Source of the DNA: Facklamia hominis CCUG 36813
GTDB lineage: Bacteria > Bacillota > Bacilli > Lactobacillales > Aerococcaceae
Length of the DNA: 64,000 nt
Assembly: GCF_000301035.1 (NCBI RefSeq)
Contig: NZ_JH932292.1
Span: 124,001 to 188,000, forward strand
Reading direction: 5' to 3'
Every line of letters starts with the position of its first letter. Within the stretch, counting starts at the first letter, position 1. The position numbers were made by a program, and so were the translations under genes. The notes beneath the pieces were generated by a model. It saw only the letters and a program-made list of their open reading frames with translations. It was not told the DNA's origin and ran no database searches. Of the stretch, positions 1 to 10,064 are shown piece after piece.

Positions 1-715
1 TACAATTGGTTGGACAGCTATGGCTGTTAATAATGAATTAGGCTCAGTGCTACCGATTCAAGATTTGGGTCAGCAAGCAAAACATATGGGTTTGTGGTTT
101 CATGTTGATGCAACACAAGCTGTTGGATATCAAAAGGTTGACCCGGAAAATATGCCCTGTACTTCATTTTGTGCATCCGGTCATAAATTTTATGCACCTA
201 AAGGGATTGGCTTTTTGGTCTATCAACCTTGGAATGATGCGATGACATTAAGGCCGATGATTTTAGGTGGTGGACAAGAGTATAAGATGCGTTCAGGGAC
301 TGAAAATATTCCTTATATAGTTGGTTTAGCTAAGGCATTAGAATTAATGCTAGAGGATCAGCGAAAAAGTCCTAATCACTATCAGATACTTTCTCAATAC
401 TTTTTTGATCAATTGACGAAAGCAGGAATTGAATTTGAGCAAAATGGAGATATTGTTCATCATAATCATCGTGTTCACAACATATGGATAAAGGGACATT
501 TAGCAAGTCAGTTGATGATTCAATTTGATCTGGCTGGGATATACTTATCAGCAGGCTCTGCTTGTTCAGCTGGATCTGTAAAGCCAAGTCGAATTTTGAA
601 AGCCTATTATCCTGAAAATGAAGCTCTTTGGCGGGAAAGTCTTAGGGTTTCTTTCGGACGTTATACAAGCGAGGATCAAATTGATCAATTGATCATGGCA
701 TTAAAAAAGATTTAA
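1..715 (+). CDS. Cysteine desulfurase (NifS/IscS family), 5'-truncated by window edge
   Basis: This is the C-terminal part of a PLP-dependent cysteine desulfurase, which strips sulfur from L-cysteine as an enzyme-bound persulfide. The reading frame is open from base 2 to a TAA at 713-715, so the start lies outside the window. The PLP lysine lies in SGHKFYAPKG and the persulfide cysteine in SAGSACSAGS, both in the order expected for the family. DUF1831 and mnmA follow directly. This is the arrangement known from Lactobacillales and Bacillus yrvO-mnmA, where a dedicated desulfurase feeds tRNA thiolation. The sulfur acceptor is therefore probably MnmA rather than a general Fe-S scaffold, but that is inferred from context. 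Confidence 0.93.
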   Translation, partial: TIGWTAMAVNNELGSVLPIQDLGQQAKHMGLWFHVDATQAVGYQKVDPENMPCTSFCASGHKFYAPKGIGFLVYQPWNDAMTLRPMILGGGQEYKMRSGTENIPYIVGLAKALELMLEDQRKSPNHYQILSQYFFDQLTKAGIEFEQNGDIVHHNHRVHNIWIKGHLASQLMIQFDLAGIYLSAGSACSAGSVKPSRILKAYYPENEALWRESLRVSFGRYTSEDQIDQLIMALKKI

Positions 716-734
716 CATAAAGGAGGAAAACGGT

Positions 735-1070
735 ATGGCATTCTCAACAGAAGCAAGTTTAAAAGGATTTAATCGACAGTTTAAGGTGAGCTCCGAATGT
801 AAGCCCTACACACTGAGAGATAATGGCTTTGTAGAAACAAGTGGTGGGAATTATCTATATAAGCGTCCTTTAGATTCGACCCATCGAGCAGGACTTGTAC
901 TGAAGGTTACCGTCAATCAAAAGATTAATCAGCTGAAAATTTCAACAGTGACGGCAAATGGACTTCAAGCAGTCAATGTTGAAAAATTGGCTAATAATGA
1001 AATGGTGATTGAAAAAATAAATTTTATTTTTGATGGCTTTGTTGATCGAAATGTCTTGGTTGAGGTATAA
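735..1070 (+). CDS. DUF1831 family protein
   Basis: A 111-residue soluble protein of the DUF1831 family, with no signal peptide or membrane segment. An AAAGGAGG ribosome site (719-726) stands a few bases before the ATG. In Lactobacillales this family is found between a cysteine desulfurase and mnmA, as here. Its biochemical function is not established; a role as a partner in sulfur transfer to MnmA is inference from the conserved neighbourhood. It has only one cysteine (near residue 22), so it is not an obvious multi-cysteine sulfur carrier. A hairpin follows the stop codon. Confidence 0.8.
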   Translation: MAFSTEASLKGFNRQFKVSSECKPYTLRDNGFVETSGGNYLYKRPLDSTHRAGLVLKVTVNQKINQLKISTVTANGLQAVNVEKLANNEMVIEKINFIFDGFVDRNVLVEV

Positions 1071-1089
1071 TACTTTCATTTTAAAAAAT

Positions 1090-2291
<1,202 letters not shown>

Positions 2292-2313
2292 TATAAATAG
2301 CTAGTAATTGAGG

Positions 2314-2361
2314 AGCTCTGAGTCTCATAGTCTGCTAGACCAATGAGTTCTGAGCTTTTTT
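2314..2361 (+). terminator. Rho-independent terminator after mnmA
   Basis: Arms 2314-2328 (agctctgagtctcat) and 2343-2356 (atgagttctgagct) pair with one mismatch and one bulge and are followed by six Ts. Confidence 0.8.
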
Positions 2362-2380
2362 GCTAGATATCGAGCTTTAA

Positions 2381-2408
2381 TTACTTTAAGAAATACATTT
2401 GTTATAAT
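2381..2408 (+). promoter_or_regulatory. Probable promoter for recD2
   Basis: A perfect -10 TATAAT (2403-2408) lies 16 bp after a weak -35-like TTACTT (2381-2386), just downstream of the mnmA terminator and 33 bp before the chosen recD2 start. Confidence 0.55.
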
Positions 2409-2441
2409 GGTCTTGTCTTAGATGTGAAGGGGGAGGATAAC

Positions 2442-4925
2442 GTGGAGGAAATAAACATTATAGCTTCTGCTCAGGCAGTTTATTTTGAAAACCCTAGTAA
2501 CTTCTATAAAGTAGTACGAGTATTTGTAGAAGAAGATCCCCAACAAGTCATTCAGAATGACGAGATCGTGATGACAGGCCAATTTATTAGCTTGCAAATG
2601 GATACTTCCTATGAATTTTTTGGGAAATTGGTTCAACATCCTAAGTATGGTCAACAGTTTGCTGTATCTCATTATCGTCAGATTGCCCCTCAATCGAAAG
2701 AGGGGCTAGTTAATTACCTATCGAGTGACCGATTTAAGGGAATAGGAATTCGGACTGCTGAAAAAATAATTGCTTGTTTAGGCGAGGATGCAATCGATCA
2801 GATTCTGAACGATCCAGCTTGTTTAGATAAAGTGCCTGGATTATCCGCTAAAAACGCTAAAAATCTAACGGATAGTTTGTTGGCGCATCAAGGAACGGAA
2901 CGCATATTTGTTCAGCTAAATTTATGGGGATTCGGACCTAAGATTGCAGAAAAAATTTACAAAATTTATCAAACCGAGACACTTAATAAAATAAAAGATA
3001 ATCCCTATGAATTAATTGAAAAAATTGATGGGATAGGTTTTCAAAAAGTCGATCAATTAGCGATAAGTTTAGGATTCGATCCTAGCGCAAGTCAACGTTT
3101 GTCAGCAGCATGGGTTGAAGTTGTTAAGCAGATTTGTTACCGGCAAGGTAACACTTCAGTTAGTGTCTCATTAGCTCAACAAAAAGCACAAAGCCTTCTT
3201 GAAAGATGCCAATCTGTATTAATTTTAAAAGAAGATTTAATTCAAGCCTTGGATGAAGCTATATTACAAGAACGTTTAATTTTAGATCAAGAATCTCTGA
3301 TGCTTCCGTCTATTTTTTACGCAGAATATGGTGCCAGTCAGAAAATACATCATTTTATGCAGGAAAGTCAGCAATTTGATATTGAAGACGATGAGATAAG
3401 TCAAGCGATTAAAGAAATTGAAGACCTACTAGAGATTATCTATGATAGTCAACAGAAAGCTGCATTAAAATTAGCAATTCAGTCTCCTATGTCAATTATT
3501 ACTGGAGGACCAGGTACTGGGAAAACAACACTCGTTCAAGGGCTAATCTATCTACATGCCAAGCTAGAAGGCTACGATCTGGATGATTTGACCCCCTCTA
3601 ATATTAATTCACCCATTCGATTAGCGGCTCCTACAGGAAGAGCAGCTAAACGGATGCAAGAAAGTAGTCAATTACCAGCAGTTACTATTCATCGTTTAAT
3701 TGGTTTTACCAGAGAGAGTGTGATGGAAACTTTTACTCCAGAGGAAATTGAAGGTTCTCTCTTAATTATTGATGAAATGTCGATGGTGGATGTTTGGTTG
3801 ATGAATTGGTTGTTACAGGCGATTCCTTCTCATATTCAAGTGGTATTTGTAGGAGATCAAGACCAACTTCCTTCAGTTGGTCCAGGAAAAGTATTTGCTG
3901 ATTTAATTGCTTCTCAGGTCATCCCTACAATATTCCTAACTAAGATATATCGACAAGCACAGGATTCATCGATTGTTTCTTTAGCGCATAACATTCGCAA
4001 AGGCTATTTGCCAAGAAATTTCTTAGACAAGCAAGAAGACCGATCATTTATTCCTTGTGATTCATCACAGATTGGTTATATGATTCAACAAGTAATTGAC
4101 TATGCTAAAAAGAAAGGTTTTAGTGGACAAAATATGCAGGTGTTAGCTCCTATGTATAAGGGACAGGCTGGGATTACTCAGATTAATCATTTGTTACAAG
4201 AACAATTGAATCCTGCTAGTGTTAAGAAAAGACAGATCAAGCATTATGATCAAGTGCTTCGACAAGGAGATAAGGTATTGCAATTGGTGAATAATACCGA
4301 TGAGGGCGTTTATAATGGAGATATTGGCTGGGTTTGTGCAATATTGACCGCCAAAGAATCTTCTTCAAAACAAGAAGAGTTAGTGGTCGACTTTGATGGA
4401 ACCGAAGTACACTATACGAAGAATGAGTTAGATCAATTGACCCTGGCATACTGCTGTTCGATTCATAAAGCGCAAGGAAGTGAGTATGATCTAGTTATTC
4501 TTCCTTTAATTGATATGCATTCGCCATTACTAAGACGAGACGTTGTTTACACAGCTGTAACACGTGCTAGTAAGTTTTTGATTCTATTAGGTAATCCAAA
4601 TAGTTTTCAAAAAGCAGTAGCCTCACAACAAGTTGAACGAGAGACACATTTAAAAGACTATCTACAACTTCTTTTTAATAAGAAATTAGATAAACAAAAA
4701 TCACAATCAATTACTTCAAGTCAAAAATCGATTACTCAAGGCCAAAATTCAGATTTGACCATTCTTAATACTCAAGCAGACTTGAATCATCGTCAGTCAA
4801 ATGTTCATTCGTCGAACTTAAGTGATGAAGAGATCCAGCTAACGGATGAATCTATTTTTATGATTGATCCGATGATTGGAATGGGAGATTTAACCCCATT
4901 TGATTTTATGAAAGTCCAAAAATAA
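2442..4925 (+). CDS. recD2: RecD2-type 5'-3' DNA helicase (RecD/TraA family)
   Basis: An ATP-dependent superfamily 1B helicase of the RecD2 type found in bacteria without RecBCD; it acts in DNA repair and replication-fork maintenance. N-terminal helix-hairpin-helix repeats are visible (GIGIRTAEKI, GIGFQKVDQLA). The Walker A GGPGTGKTT is near residue 355 and the Walker B IDEMSMVD near 442. The SIHKAQGSEYD and YTAVTRA motifs mark the C-terminal helicase core. The GTG at 2442 is preferred because the GGGGGAGG ribosome site (2429-2436) precedes it at good distance; an upstream in-frame GTG at 2424 has none. The last 80 residues are a Ser/Gln-rich low-complexity tail not needed for the fold. It is not a RecBCD subunit: no recB or recC is nearby. 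Confidence 0.93.
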   Translation: MEEINIIASAQAVYFENPSNFYKVVRVFVEEDPQQVIQNDEIVMTGQFISLQMDTSYEFFGKLVQHPKYGQQFAVSHYRQIAPQSKEGLVNYLSSDRFKGIGIRTAEKIIACLGEDAIDQILNDPACLDKVPGLSAKNAKNLTDSLLAHQGTERIFVQLNLWGFGPKIAEKIYKIYQTETLNKIKDNPYELIEKIDGIGFQKVDQLAISLGFDPSASQRLSAAWVEVVKQICYRQGNTSVSVSLAQQKAQSLLERCQSVLILKEDLIQALDEAILQERLILDQESLMLPSIFYAEYGASQKIHHFMQESQQFDIEDDEISQAIKEIEDLLEIIYDSQQKAALKLAIQSPMSIITGGPGTGKTTLVQGLIYLHAKLEGYDLDDLTPSNINSPIRLAAPTGRAAKRMQESSQLPAVTIHRLIGFTRESVMETFTPEEIEGSLLIIDEMSMVDVWLMNWLLQAIPSHIQVVFVGDQDQLPSVGPGKVFADLIASQVIPTIFLTKIYRQAQDSSIVSLAHNIRKGYLPRNFLDKQEDRSFIPCDSSQIGYMIQQVIDYAKKKGFSGQNMQVLAPMYKGQAGITQINHLLQEQLNPASVKKRQIKHYDQVLRQGDKVLQLVNNTDEGVYNGDIGWVCAILTAKESSSKQEELVVDFDGTEVHYTKNELDQLTLAYCCSIHKAQGSEYDLVILPLIDMHSPLLRRDVVYTAVTRASKFLILLGNPNSFQKAVASQQVERETHLKDYLQLLFNKKLDKQKSQSITSSQKSITQGQNSDLTILNTQADLNHRQSNVHSSNLSDEEIQLTDESIFMIDPMIGMGDLTPFDFMKVQK

Positions 4926-4964
4926 CCAGCTAGCCTAGATAAAAAAAGGATAGCTGGTTTTTTT
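4924..4964 (+). terminator. Bidirectional terminator between recD2 and the lipid kinase
   Basis: Stem aaccagcta (4924-4932) with tagctggtt (4951-4959), then a T-run on the plus strand. On the minus strand the stem is followed by ATTTTT, so it serves both convergent genes and overlaps the kinase stop codon. Confidence 0.8.
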
Positions 4965-5873
4965 AAATTGACAATGAATTGGAGAAGAAGTGTTTAGTTC
5001 ACCATCGTATTCTGAGCGGATAATCTGAGGACTCCACAATTCAAATTGATTTCCTCTAAGGTGAGTGAGGTTATTAGAATTGATGGGTTTGTGGCTAAAA
5101 AGAATATTCCAAATTAAATTAAGAATAACCTTGAAGTTTAAGTGATGAAAAATATAAAGTGAAAAATCCTTTTGGTGGGGATCAAACTGTGGAGCTATCT
5201 GAATTCCACCTCCGACAAATGGATGGTTCATCATCAAGACGAGCCCACAATTTTCAAAATGTTGCTGAGATCCCTCATGATTCACATCCAATGAAAATGT
5301 TTTAATATCTTTTAAGGCTAAAAAGACCGCGAAAAAATATGATAAATGGGATAACTTAAAGCGGTTTAGTTTTTCTTTAAGATTATAATGGGTCATACTA
5401 TGGATAACCTCTGCATCAAAACCGAATCCATAAGAATTAATAAAATAACCCACTTTGTGTTGACTTTTGTTTTGATAATAGCCAATAGGAATATGTTTGG
5501 CTTGGCGTTGATAAAGCATTTTATCAATCATATCTGGTACGGAGGCTTCGTTAAACCGTGCTCGGTAAAAATCGTTGCCTGTTCCAGCTGCAAAATAGGT
5601 TATGGGAATTTTTAAACTGAGTGATAGGAGGGTATTAATAACTTCACTGAGCGTTCCATCACCACCAATGACGGCTAAACGATGTTTATTTGGATCAAAT
5701 TGTTGTGTAACAAGTTGTTTTGTGATAGATACTGCATGTTGAGCGTATTCAGTTTCATAAGTAAGATGGGGTATTCTTAAAGCTTGAAGTTCTTGACGTA
5801 CCTGATTTAAGACCTGTCGTCCTTTTCCAAATCCAGCCATAGGATAGACTATAATGTATATTTTTTCGATCAA
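4935..5873 (-). CDS. Diacylglycerol kinase family lipid kinase (DagK/YegS-like)
   Basis: A 312-residue soluble kinase of the DAGK-catalytic family, which phosphorylates diacylglycerol or a related lipid so that it re-enters phospholipid synthesis. The N-terminal nucleotide region has a variant glycine motif (AGFGKGR), then GGDGTLSEVIN and FAAGTGNDFYRA. The start is TTG at 5873, supported by a GAGGTG ribosome site about five bases upstream; no ATG fits. It is convergent with recD2 and divergent from alaS. DagK (lipoteichoic-acid related recycling) and YegS-like enzymes cannot be told apart by eye, so the lipid substrate is left open. Confidence 0.85.
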   Translation of the reverse strand: MIEKIYIIVYPMAGFGKGRQVLNQVRQELQALRIPHLTYETEYAQHAVSITKQLVTQQFDPNKHRLAVIGGDGTLSEVINTLLSLSLKIPITYFAAGTGNDFYRARFNEASVPDMIDKMLYQRQAKHIPIGYYQNKSQHKVGYFINSYGFGFDAEVIHSMTHYNLKEKLNRFKLSHLSYFFAVFLALKDIKTFSLDVNHEGSQQHFENCGLVLMMNHPFVGGGIQIAPQFDPHQKDFSLYIFHHLNFKVILNLIWNILFSHKPINSNNLTHLRGNQFELWSPQIIRSEYDGELNTSSPIHCQFKKTSYPFFI

Positions 5874-5995
5874 GGTGTCACCTCTTCTAATTAATTTTCA
5901 ACAGTCTAAAAACCATTATACTTGAAATACGTTAAAAAGAAATCATGAATTTTCCAATTGGATAAATGATTGACCTATTTAGTAAAAATTGATAG

Positions 5996-6193
5996 AATTG
6001 TCATAGAGATATGCTGTTTATCCCATACAGAGAGATTAGATTGCTGAGAATAATCACGATAGATAGTGCTCCTCTTAAGAAGTCAGTTGAAAGACTGAGG
6101 TAGACTGGCCTTAACAGTACAAAAGAAAGACGAAAGTCCTTATAAGTAAGGTGGTACCGCGGTTTGGCGCCCTTACATATAAGGGCATTTTTT
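5996..6193 (+). promoter_or_regulatory. T-box leader (tRNA-Ala sensing) of alaS
   Basis: The leader carries the T-box core aaggtggtaccgcgg (6148-6162). The TGGT bulge (6152-6155) complements an uncharged ACCA 3' end, fitting tRNA-Ala with discriminator A. The antiterminator helix gtaagg (6146-6151) with ccttac (6171-6176) competes with a terminator stem gccctta (6169-6175) with taagggc (6180-6186) followed by T6. A small apical hairpin, gatta/taatc, marks stem I. A GCT at 6068-6070 on the 3' side of stem I is the best specifier candidate for alanine; another GCT at 6043-6045 sits in the apical loop. Uncharged tRNA-Ala should raise alaS transcription. Confidence 0.92.
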
Positions 6194-6219
6194 ATTAAAT
6201 TTATAAAAGGGGAAATATA

Positions 6220-8865
6220 ATGCAAGCTTTGAGTAGTAAAGAGATTCGTCAAAAATTTTTGGATTTTTGGGAATCAAAAAATCATGAGATTATTCCGTCC
6301 GCTTCCTTGATTCCAATCAATGACCCTAGTTTATTATGGATAAATTCGGGGGTTGCCGCATTAAAAAAATATTTAGATGGATCAGAAATTCCAGATAATC
6401 CTAAAATTGCCAATGCACAAAAATGTATTCGGACGAATGATATTGAAAATGTGGGGGTAACTGCTCGCCATCATACTCTGTTTGAAATGCTAGGAAATTG
6501 GTCGATTGGCGATTACTTTAAAGAAGAAGTAATTACTTGGGCATGGGAGTTATTGACTGGAGAAAATTGGTTTGCCATGGAACCAAGTCGTCTTTATGTT
6601 ACTTATTATCCAGAGGATGAAACAACTCGCGATATCTGGTTAAATAAAGTGGGCCTAGCAAGTGATCATTTAATACCAGTAGAGGATAATTTTTGGGATA
6701 TTGGAGAGGGGCCTTGTGGACCAGATACTGAAATATTTTATGATCGAGGTGAAAAATACCAGAATCTATCTGATGATGATCCTGAAATGTATCCAGGTGG
6801 CGAAAATGAACGTTATCTAGAAATATGGAATTTAGTATTCTCACAATTTAACCATATGCCGGACCACACTTATCAACCTCTTCCTAGCAAAAATGTGGAT
6901 ACGGGTATGGGCTTGGAACGTATGGCATCAGTTATGCAGGATACACCAACCAATTTTGAAACGGATCTTTTTAAGCCAATCATTGATAAAATTGCTCAAT
7001 TAACAAGTTATAATTATGGTGAATCTGATAAAATCGATACTTCTTTCAAAGTAATCGCCGACCATATTCGAGCAGTAACTTTTGCAATTTCTGACGGTGC
7101 ATTACCTTCAAATGAAGGTCGTGGATATATTTTAAGAAGATTAATACGTCGATCGATTATGCATGGTCGTAAATTAGGTATTAAAAATTCTTTTGTAGCG
7201 GATTTGGTACCAGTTATCGTATCTATCATGGGTGAGTTCTATCAAGAATTACAAACCAATGCTGATTTTGTACAAAAAGTTTTGATCAAAGAAGAACAAC
7301 GTTTCCATGAAACGATTGGGGAAGGGGAAGCTCATTTAGAGACTGTCATTGAGGGATTGAAGTCCGAGGGAGTAAAAGTGATTCCAGGTCAACAGGCTTT
7401 TCAGCTTTATGACACATTTGGTTTTCCACTTGAATTGACTCAAGAGATGGCTGCAGAAGCTAGTATGGAGGTTGATTTACAAGCCTTTGATGAGGCAATG
7501 GCTAAACAAAAAGAACAGGCTCGATCTGCTCGCTCTAATGAGGGCTCCATGTCTGTTCAATCAGCTGCTTTACAAGAGATTGATTATGATTTTGATTTTG
7601 TAGGATATGATCAATTAAGTACCAATGCAACCTTAAAATATCTTGTGGCGGGAGATCAAAAAGTTAAACAATTACCAAGTCACAGCGAAGGTTATGCCTT
7701 CTTTAATCGGTCCCCATTTTATGCTGAAATGGGAGGACAGATTGCGGATGATGGTGGGATCTTTGATGGGGAAACGATGATTGCAGAGGTCCTTGATGTT
7801 CAAAAGAGCCCCCATGGTCAGTTTATGCACAAAGTGAGAACATTTGATTTGCCATTAAATGTGGATCAATCGTATACCTTAAGTGTTGATCGGGCAAATC
7901 GTTTAAAAACTAATAAGAATCATACGGCTACTCATTTGCTTCACCGTGGTTTGAAAAATGTTCTAGGGTCACATGCTAATCAAGCTGGATCTTATGTAGG
8001 ACCTGATCGCCTACGTTTTGACTTTTCACATTTTGCGAAAATGTCCCAAGAGGAATTAAAACAAGTTGAAACTTATGTGAATTACATGATTGAAAATGCT
8101 GAAGCCGTTAATATCAATGAGATGCCAATAGACGAAGCAAAGGCCATGGGCGCAATGGCTTTATTCGGTGAAAAATACGGTGATGTTGTTCGAGTAGTGA
8201 ATGTTGCGAATGAATCTATTGAGCTGTGTGGTGGTACCCATGTCTCTAATACCAATGAAATTGGGACCTTTAAGATTTTATCTGAAACAGGAATCGGTGC
8301 TGGTATTCGACGGATCGAAGCCTTAACTGGTCAGGCAGCTATTGCGGATTACCAAGCTAAAGAAAATCTACTTCATGAAGCACAAGAAAAATTAAAAGTA
8401 GCTCAATCTAGTCAGTTTCTCCATAAGATCGATCAATTACAAGCGGAACTCAAAGATCAGCAGGCTCAAATCGATGCCCTATCTGCAAAATTGATGAAAG
8501 AAGCTTCCAACGAAATTTTTGAACAAGTTAAAGAAGTAAAAGGAGTTCGTTATATTGCAGCTTCCTTGAATAATCAATCGATGGACGCCCTCAGAAGTCT
8601 TGGTGATCAATGGAAGACGAAAGAAATTTCCAATATCTTCGTGGTAGCAAGTCATGAAGGAGAAAGTGCCAAATTATTAGTTTTAGTGGATAAAGAGGCT
8701 AATGATATGGGGATAAAAGCAGGAGATTTGATAAAACCTTTAGCGAAGGTTATTGGTGGTGGCGGTGGTGGACGCCCTGACATGGCTCAAGCCGGTGGGA
8801 AGAATCCACAAGCCATTCAAGAAATGATAGGCCTAGTGGCTAGTGAAATTGAAAAATTACTGTAA
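6220..8865 (+). CDS. alaS: Alanyl-tRNA synthetase
   Basis: Class II synthetase that charges tRNA-Ala and edits mischarged Ser and Gly. At 881 residues it has the full domain set. The aminoacylation core begins with FLDFWESKNHEI and contains RHHTLFEMLGNWS. The editing domain has the zinc-site HTATHLLH near residue 567 and CGGTHV near 670. A coiled coil follows, and the C-Ala domain ends with a run of glycines (GGGGGGRPDMAQ). AAAAGGGGA precedes the ATG. It is under the T-box described above. No clear terminator follows; ireB starts 99 bp later with its own weak promoter. Confidence 0.98.
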   Translation: MQALSSKEIRQKFLDFWESKNHEIIPSASLIPINDPSLLWINSGVAALKKYLDGSEIPDNPKIANAQKCIRTNDIENVGVTARHHTLFEMLGNWSIGDYFKEEVITWAWELLTGENWFAMEPSRLYVTYYPEDETTRDIWLNKVGLASDHLIPVEDNFWDIGEGPCGPDTEIFYDRGEKYQNLSDDDPEMYPGGENERYLEIWNLVFSQFNHMPDHTYQPLPSKNVDTGMGLERMASVMQDTPTNFETDLFKPIIDKIAQLTSYNYGESDKIDTSFKVIADHIRAVTFAISDGALPSNEGRGYILRRLIRRSIMHGRKLGIKNSFVADLVPVIVSIMGEFYQELQTNADFVQKVLIKEEQRFHETIGEGEAHLETVIEGLKSEGVKVIPGQQAFQLYDTFGFPLELTQEMAAEASMEVDLQAFDEAMAKQKEQARSARSNEGSMSVQSAALQEIDYDFDFVGYDQLSTNATLKYLVAGDQKVKQLPSHSEGYAFFNRSPFYAEMGGQIADDGGIFDGETMIAEVLDVQKSPHGQFMHKVRTFDLPLNVDQSYTLSVDRANRLKTNKNHTATHLLHRGLKNVLGSHANQAGSYVGPDRLRFDFSHFAKMSQEELKQVETYVNYMIENAEAVNINEMPIDEAKAMGAMALFGEKYGDVVRVVNVANESIELCGGTHVSNTNEIGTFKILSETGIGAGIRRIEALTGQAAIADYQAKENLLHEAQEKLKVAQSSQFLHKIDQLQAELKDQQAQIDALSAKLMKEASNEIFEQVKEVKGVRYIAASLNNQSMDALRSLGDQWKTKEISNIFVVASHEGESAKLLVLVDKEANDMGIKAGDLIKPLAKVIGGGGGGRPDMAQAGGKNPQAIQEMIGLVASEIEKLL

Positions 8866-8888
8866 AACAAGCAATTTAATTCAGAATG

Positions 8889-8897
8889 TGTTAAAAT
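8889..8897 (+). promoter_or_regulatory. Extended -10 promoter element before ireB
   Basis: TGTTAAAAT (8889-8897) fits an extended -10; no convincing -35 is seen. Confidence 0.35.
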
Positions 8898-8964
8898 GAA
8901 TCTCAAAGTAGTTTAGGAGCTTAAAGAGTGAAATTTTAATTTAGAAAGGTTGGGTGATTAGTCC

Positions 8965-9225
8965 ATGCAATCTCTCGATGAAACAATTTTATTTAGACTG
9001 GATGATTTAAATCAACATACAGTTAGAGAAAGTCTGGAAATCGTCTATCAAGCATTGGAAGAAAAAGGATATGATCCAATTAACCAAATAGTTGGCTATC
9101 TCTTATCAGGTGATCCGGCCTATATTCCTCGTCATAAAGATGCGCGGAATATTATCCGCCGACATGAACGCGACGAGATCGTTGAAAAATTAGTTGAGTA
9201 TTATTTGACCAAAAAGGAATCATAG
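8965..9225 (+). CDS. ireB: IreB family regulatory phosphoprotein (UPF0297/DUF965)
   Basis: A small cytosolic protein of 86 residues that closely fits the IreB/YrzL family, with the block NPINQ-like to [18 protein letters not shown]. In Enterococcus faecalis IreB is phosphorylated by the PASTA kinase IreK on N-terminal threonines and controls cephalosporin resistance; a threonine is present at residue 7 here. The order ireB-ruvX-DUF1292 is conserved in Firmicutes. The cognate kinase and phosphatase of such a system are encoded in this same window at 61.4-64 kb. That they act on this IreB is inference from the enterococcal system. Confidence 0.9.
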   Translation: MQSLDETILFRLDDLNQHTVRESLEIVYQALEEKGYDPINQIVGYLLSGDPAYIPRHKDARNIIRRHERDEIVEKLVEYYLTKKES

Positions 9226-9228
9226 TTG

Positions 9229-9663
9229 ATGGTGACATTAAATCGTAGTATGGGATTGGATGTTGGTTCGCGCACAGTAGGTGTCGCGATCTCCGACCCA
9301 ATGGGATGGACAGCCCAGGGGCTAGAGACCATCCAAATCGATGAAGAAAAGGGAGAGCTTGGTTTAGATCGTTTGCTAGAATTAGTGGATGTTTATCAAG
9401 TAACTACTTTGGTGATTGGATTACCTAAAAATATGGATAATAGTATCGGACAAAGAGCAGAAGCTTCTATGGCATACGGTGAAGCTGTTAAACAGCGACT
9501 TCCTCATTGTCAAATTATTTATCAGGATGAACGCTTAACTACTTCTCAGGCTGAACGTATGCTTATTGAAGAAGGAAACGTTTCAAGAAAGAAGCGCAAG
9601 CAGGTTATTGACAAGTTAGCAGCTGTGATGATTTTACAAAATTATTTAGACACACCACATTAG
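9229..9663 (+). CDS. ruvX: RuvX/YqgF family pre-16S rRNA nuclease (Holliday-junction-resolvase fold)
   Basis: An RNase H-fold protein of about 144 residues, with [17 protein letters not shown] at the N-terminus supplying the first catalytic aspartate. The family is implicated in 5' maturation of 16S rRNA and was earlier annotated as a putative Holliday junction resolvase. The start is ambiguous: TTG at 9226 directly abuts the ireB stop and lies seven bases after AAGGA, while ATG at 9229 is three bases further; ATG is given here. It is translationally coupled to ireB. Confidence 0.92.
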   Translation: MVTLNRSMGLDVGSRTVGVAISDPMGWTAQGLETIQIDEEKGELGLDRLLELVDVYQVTTLVIGLPKNMDNSIGQRAEASMAYGEAVKQRLPHCQIIYQDERLTTSQAERMLIEEGNVSRKKRKQVIDKLAAVMILQNYLDTPH

Positions 9664-9672
9664 GAGAATATT

Positions 9673-9972
9673 ATGACAGAAAAAGATTTACACGAACACG
9701 AAGAACAAGAATATATTACTGTCGTCGATGAAGAAGGGAATGAATCTCTATACGAAATTCTTTTTACCTTTGACTCGGAAGATTTTGGTAAGTCCTATGT
9801 ATTGATTTATCCAGCAGGAACATCTGAAGATGAAGAAGTTGAGCTTCAAGCTTATGCTTATCAAGAGCAAGAAGATGGAACGAGTGGAGACCTACAACCA
9901 ATTACAACGGATGAAGAATGGGACTTAGTGGAAGAAGTATTGAATACTTTTCTTGATTCAGACGATGAGTAA
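9673..9972 (+). CDS. DUF1292 family acidic protein (YrzB-like)
   Basis: A 99-residue, very acidic cytosolic protein of the DUF1292 family, recognised by [10 protein letters not shown] near the start and an [10 protein letters not shown]-terminus. AGGAG precedes the ATG and the gene sits 9 bp after ruvX. Function is unknown across the family; the conserved ireB-ruvX-DUF1292 order is the only clue. It is followed by a strong terminator that ends the unit. Confidence 0.85.
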   Translation: MTEKDLHEHEEQEYITVVDEEGNESLYEILFTFDSEDFGKSYVLIYPAGTSEDEEVELQAYAYQEQEDGTSGDLQPITTDEEWDLVEEVLNTFLDSDDE

Positions 9973-9993
9973 CCATTAGGATGATAGTGAAAG

Positions 9994-10025
9994 AGGCTGT
10001 GACCTTTAAGTCGCAGCCTTATTTA
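9994..10025 (+). terminator. Terminator with AGGCTGTGAC core
   Basis: Stem aggctgtgac (9994-10003) with gtcgcagcct (10010-10019), one G-U pair, then TATTTATT. Its 5' arm belongs to the same AGAGGCTGTGA motif as the IS1182 ends at 53.4 and 55.1 kb. Confidence 0.75.
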
Positions 10026-10064
10026 TTCAAATTAGATCGAATTTTAGATCTTTAAGGAGGTTCT

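Noticed and set aside
6001-6252. Minus-strand frame through the T-box
   Set aside because: Antisense to a conserved RNA leader and the alaS start; no supporting evidence.
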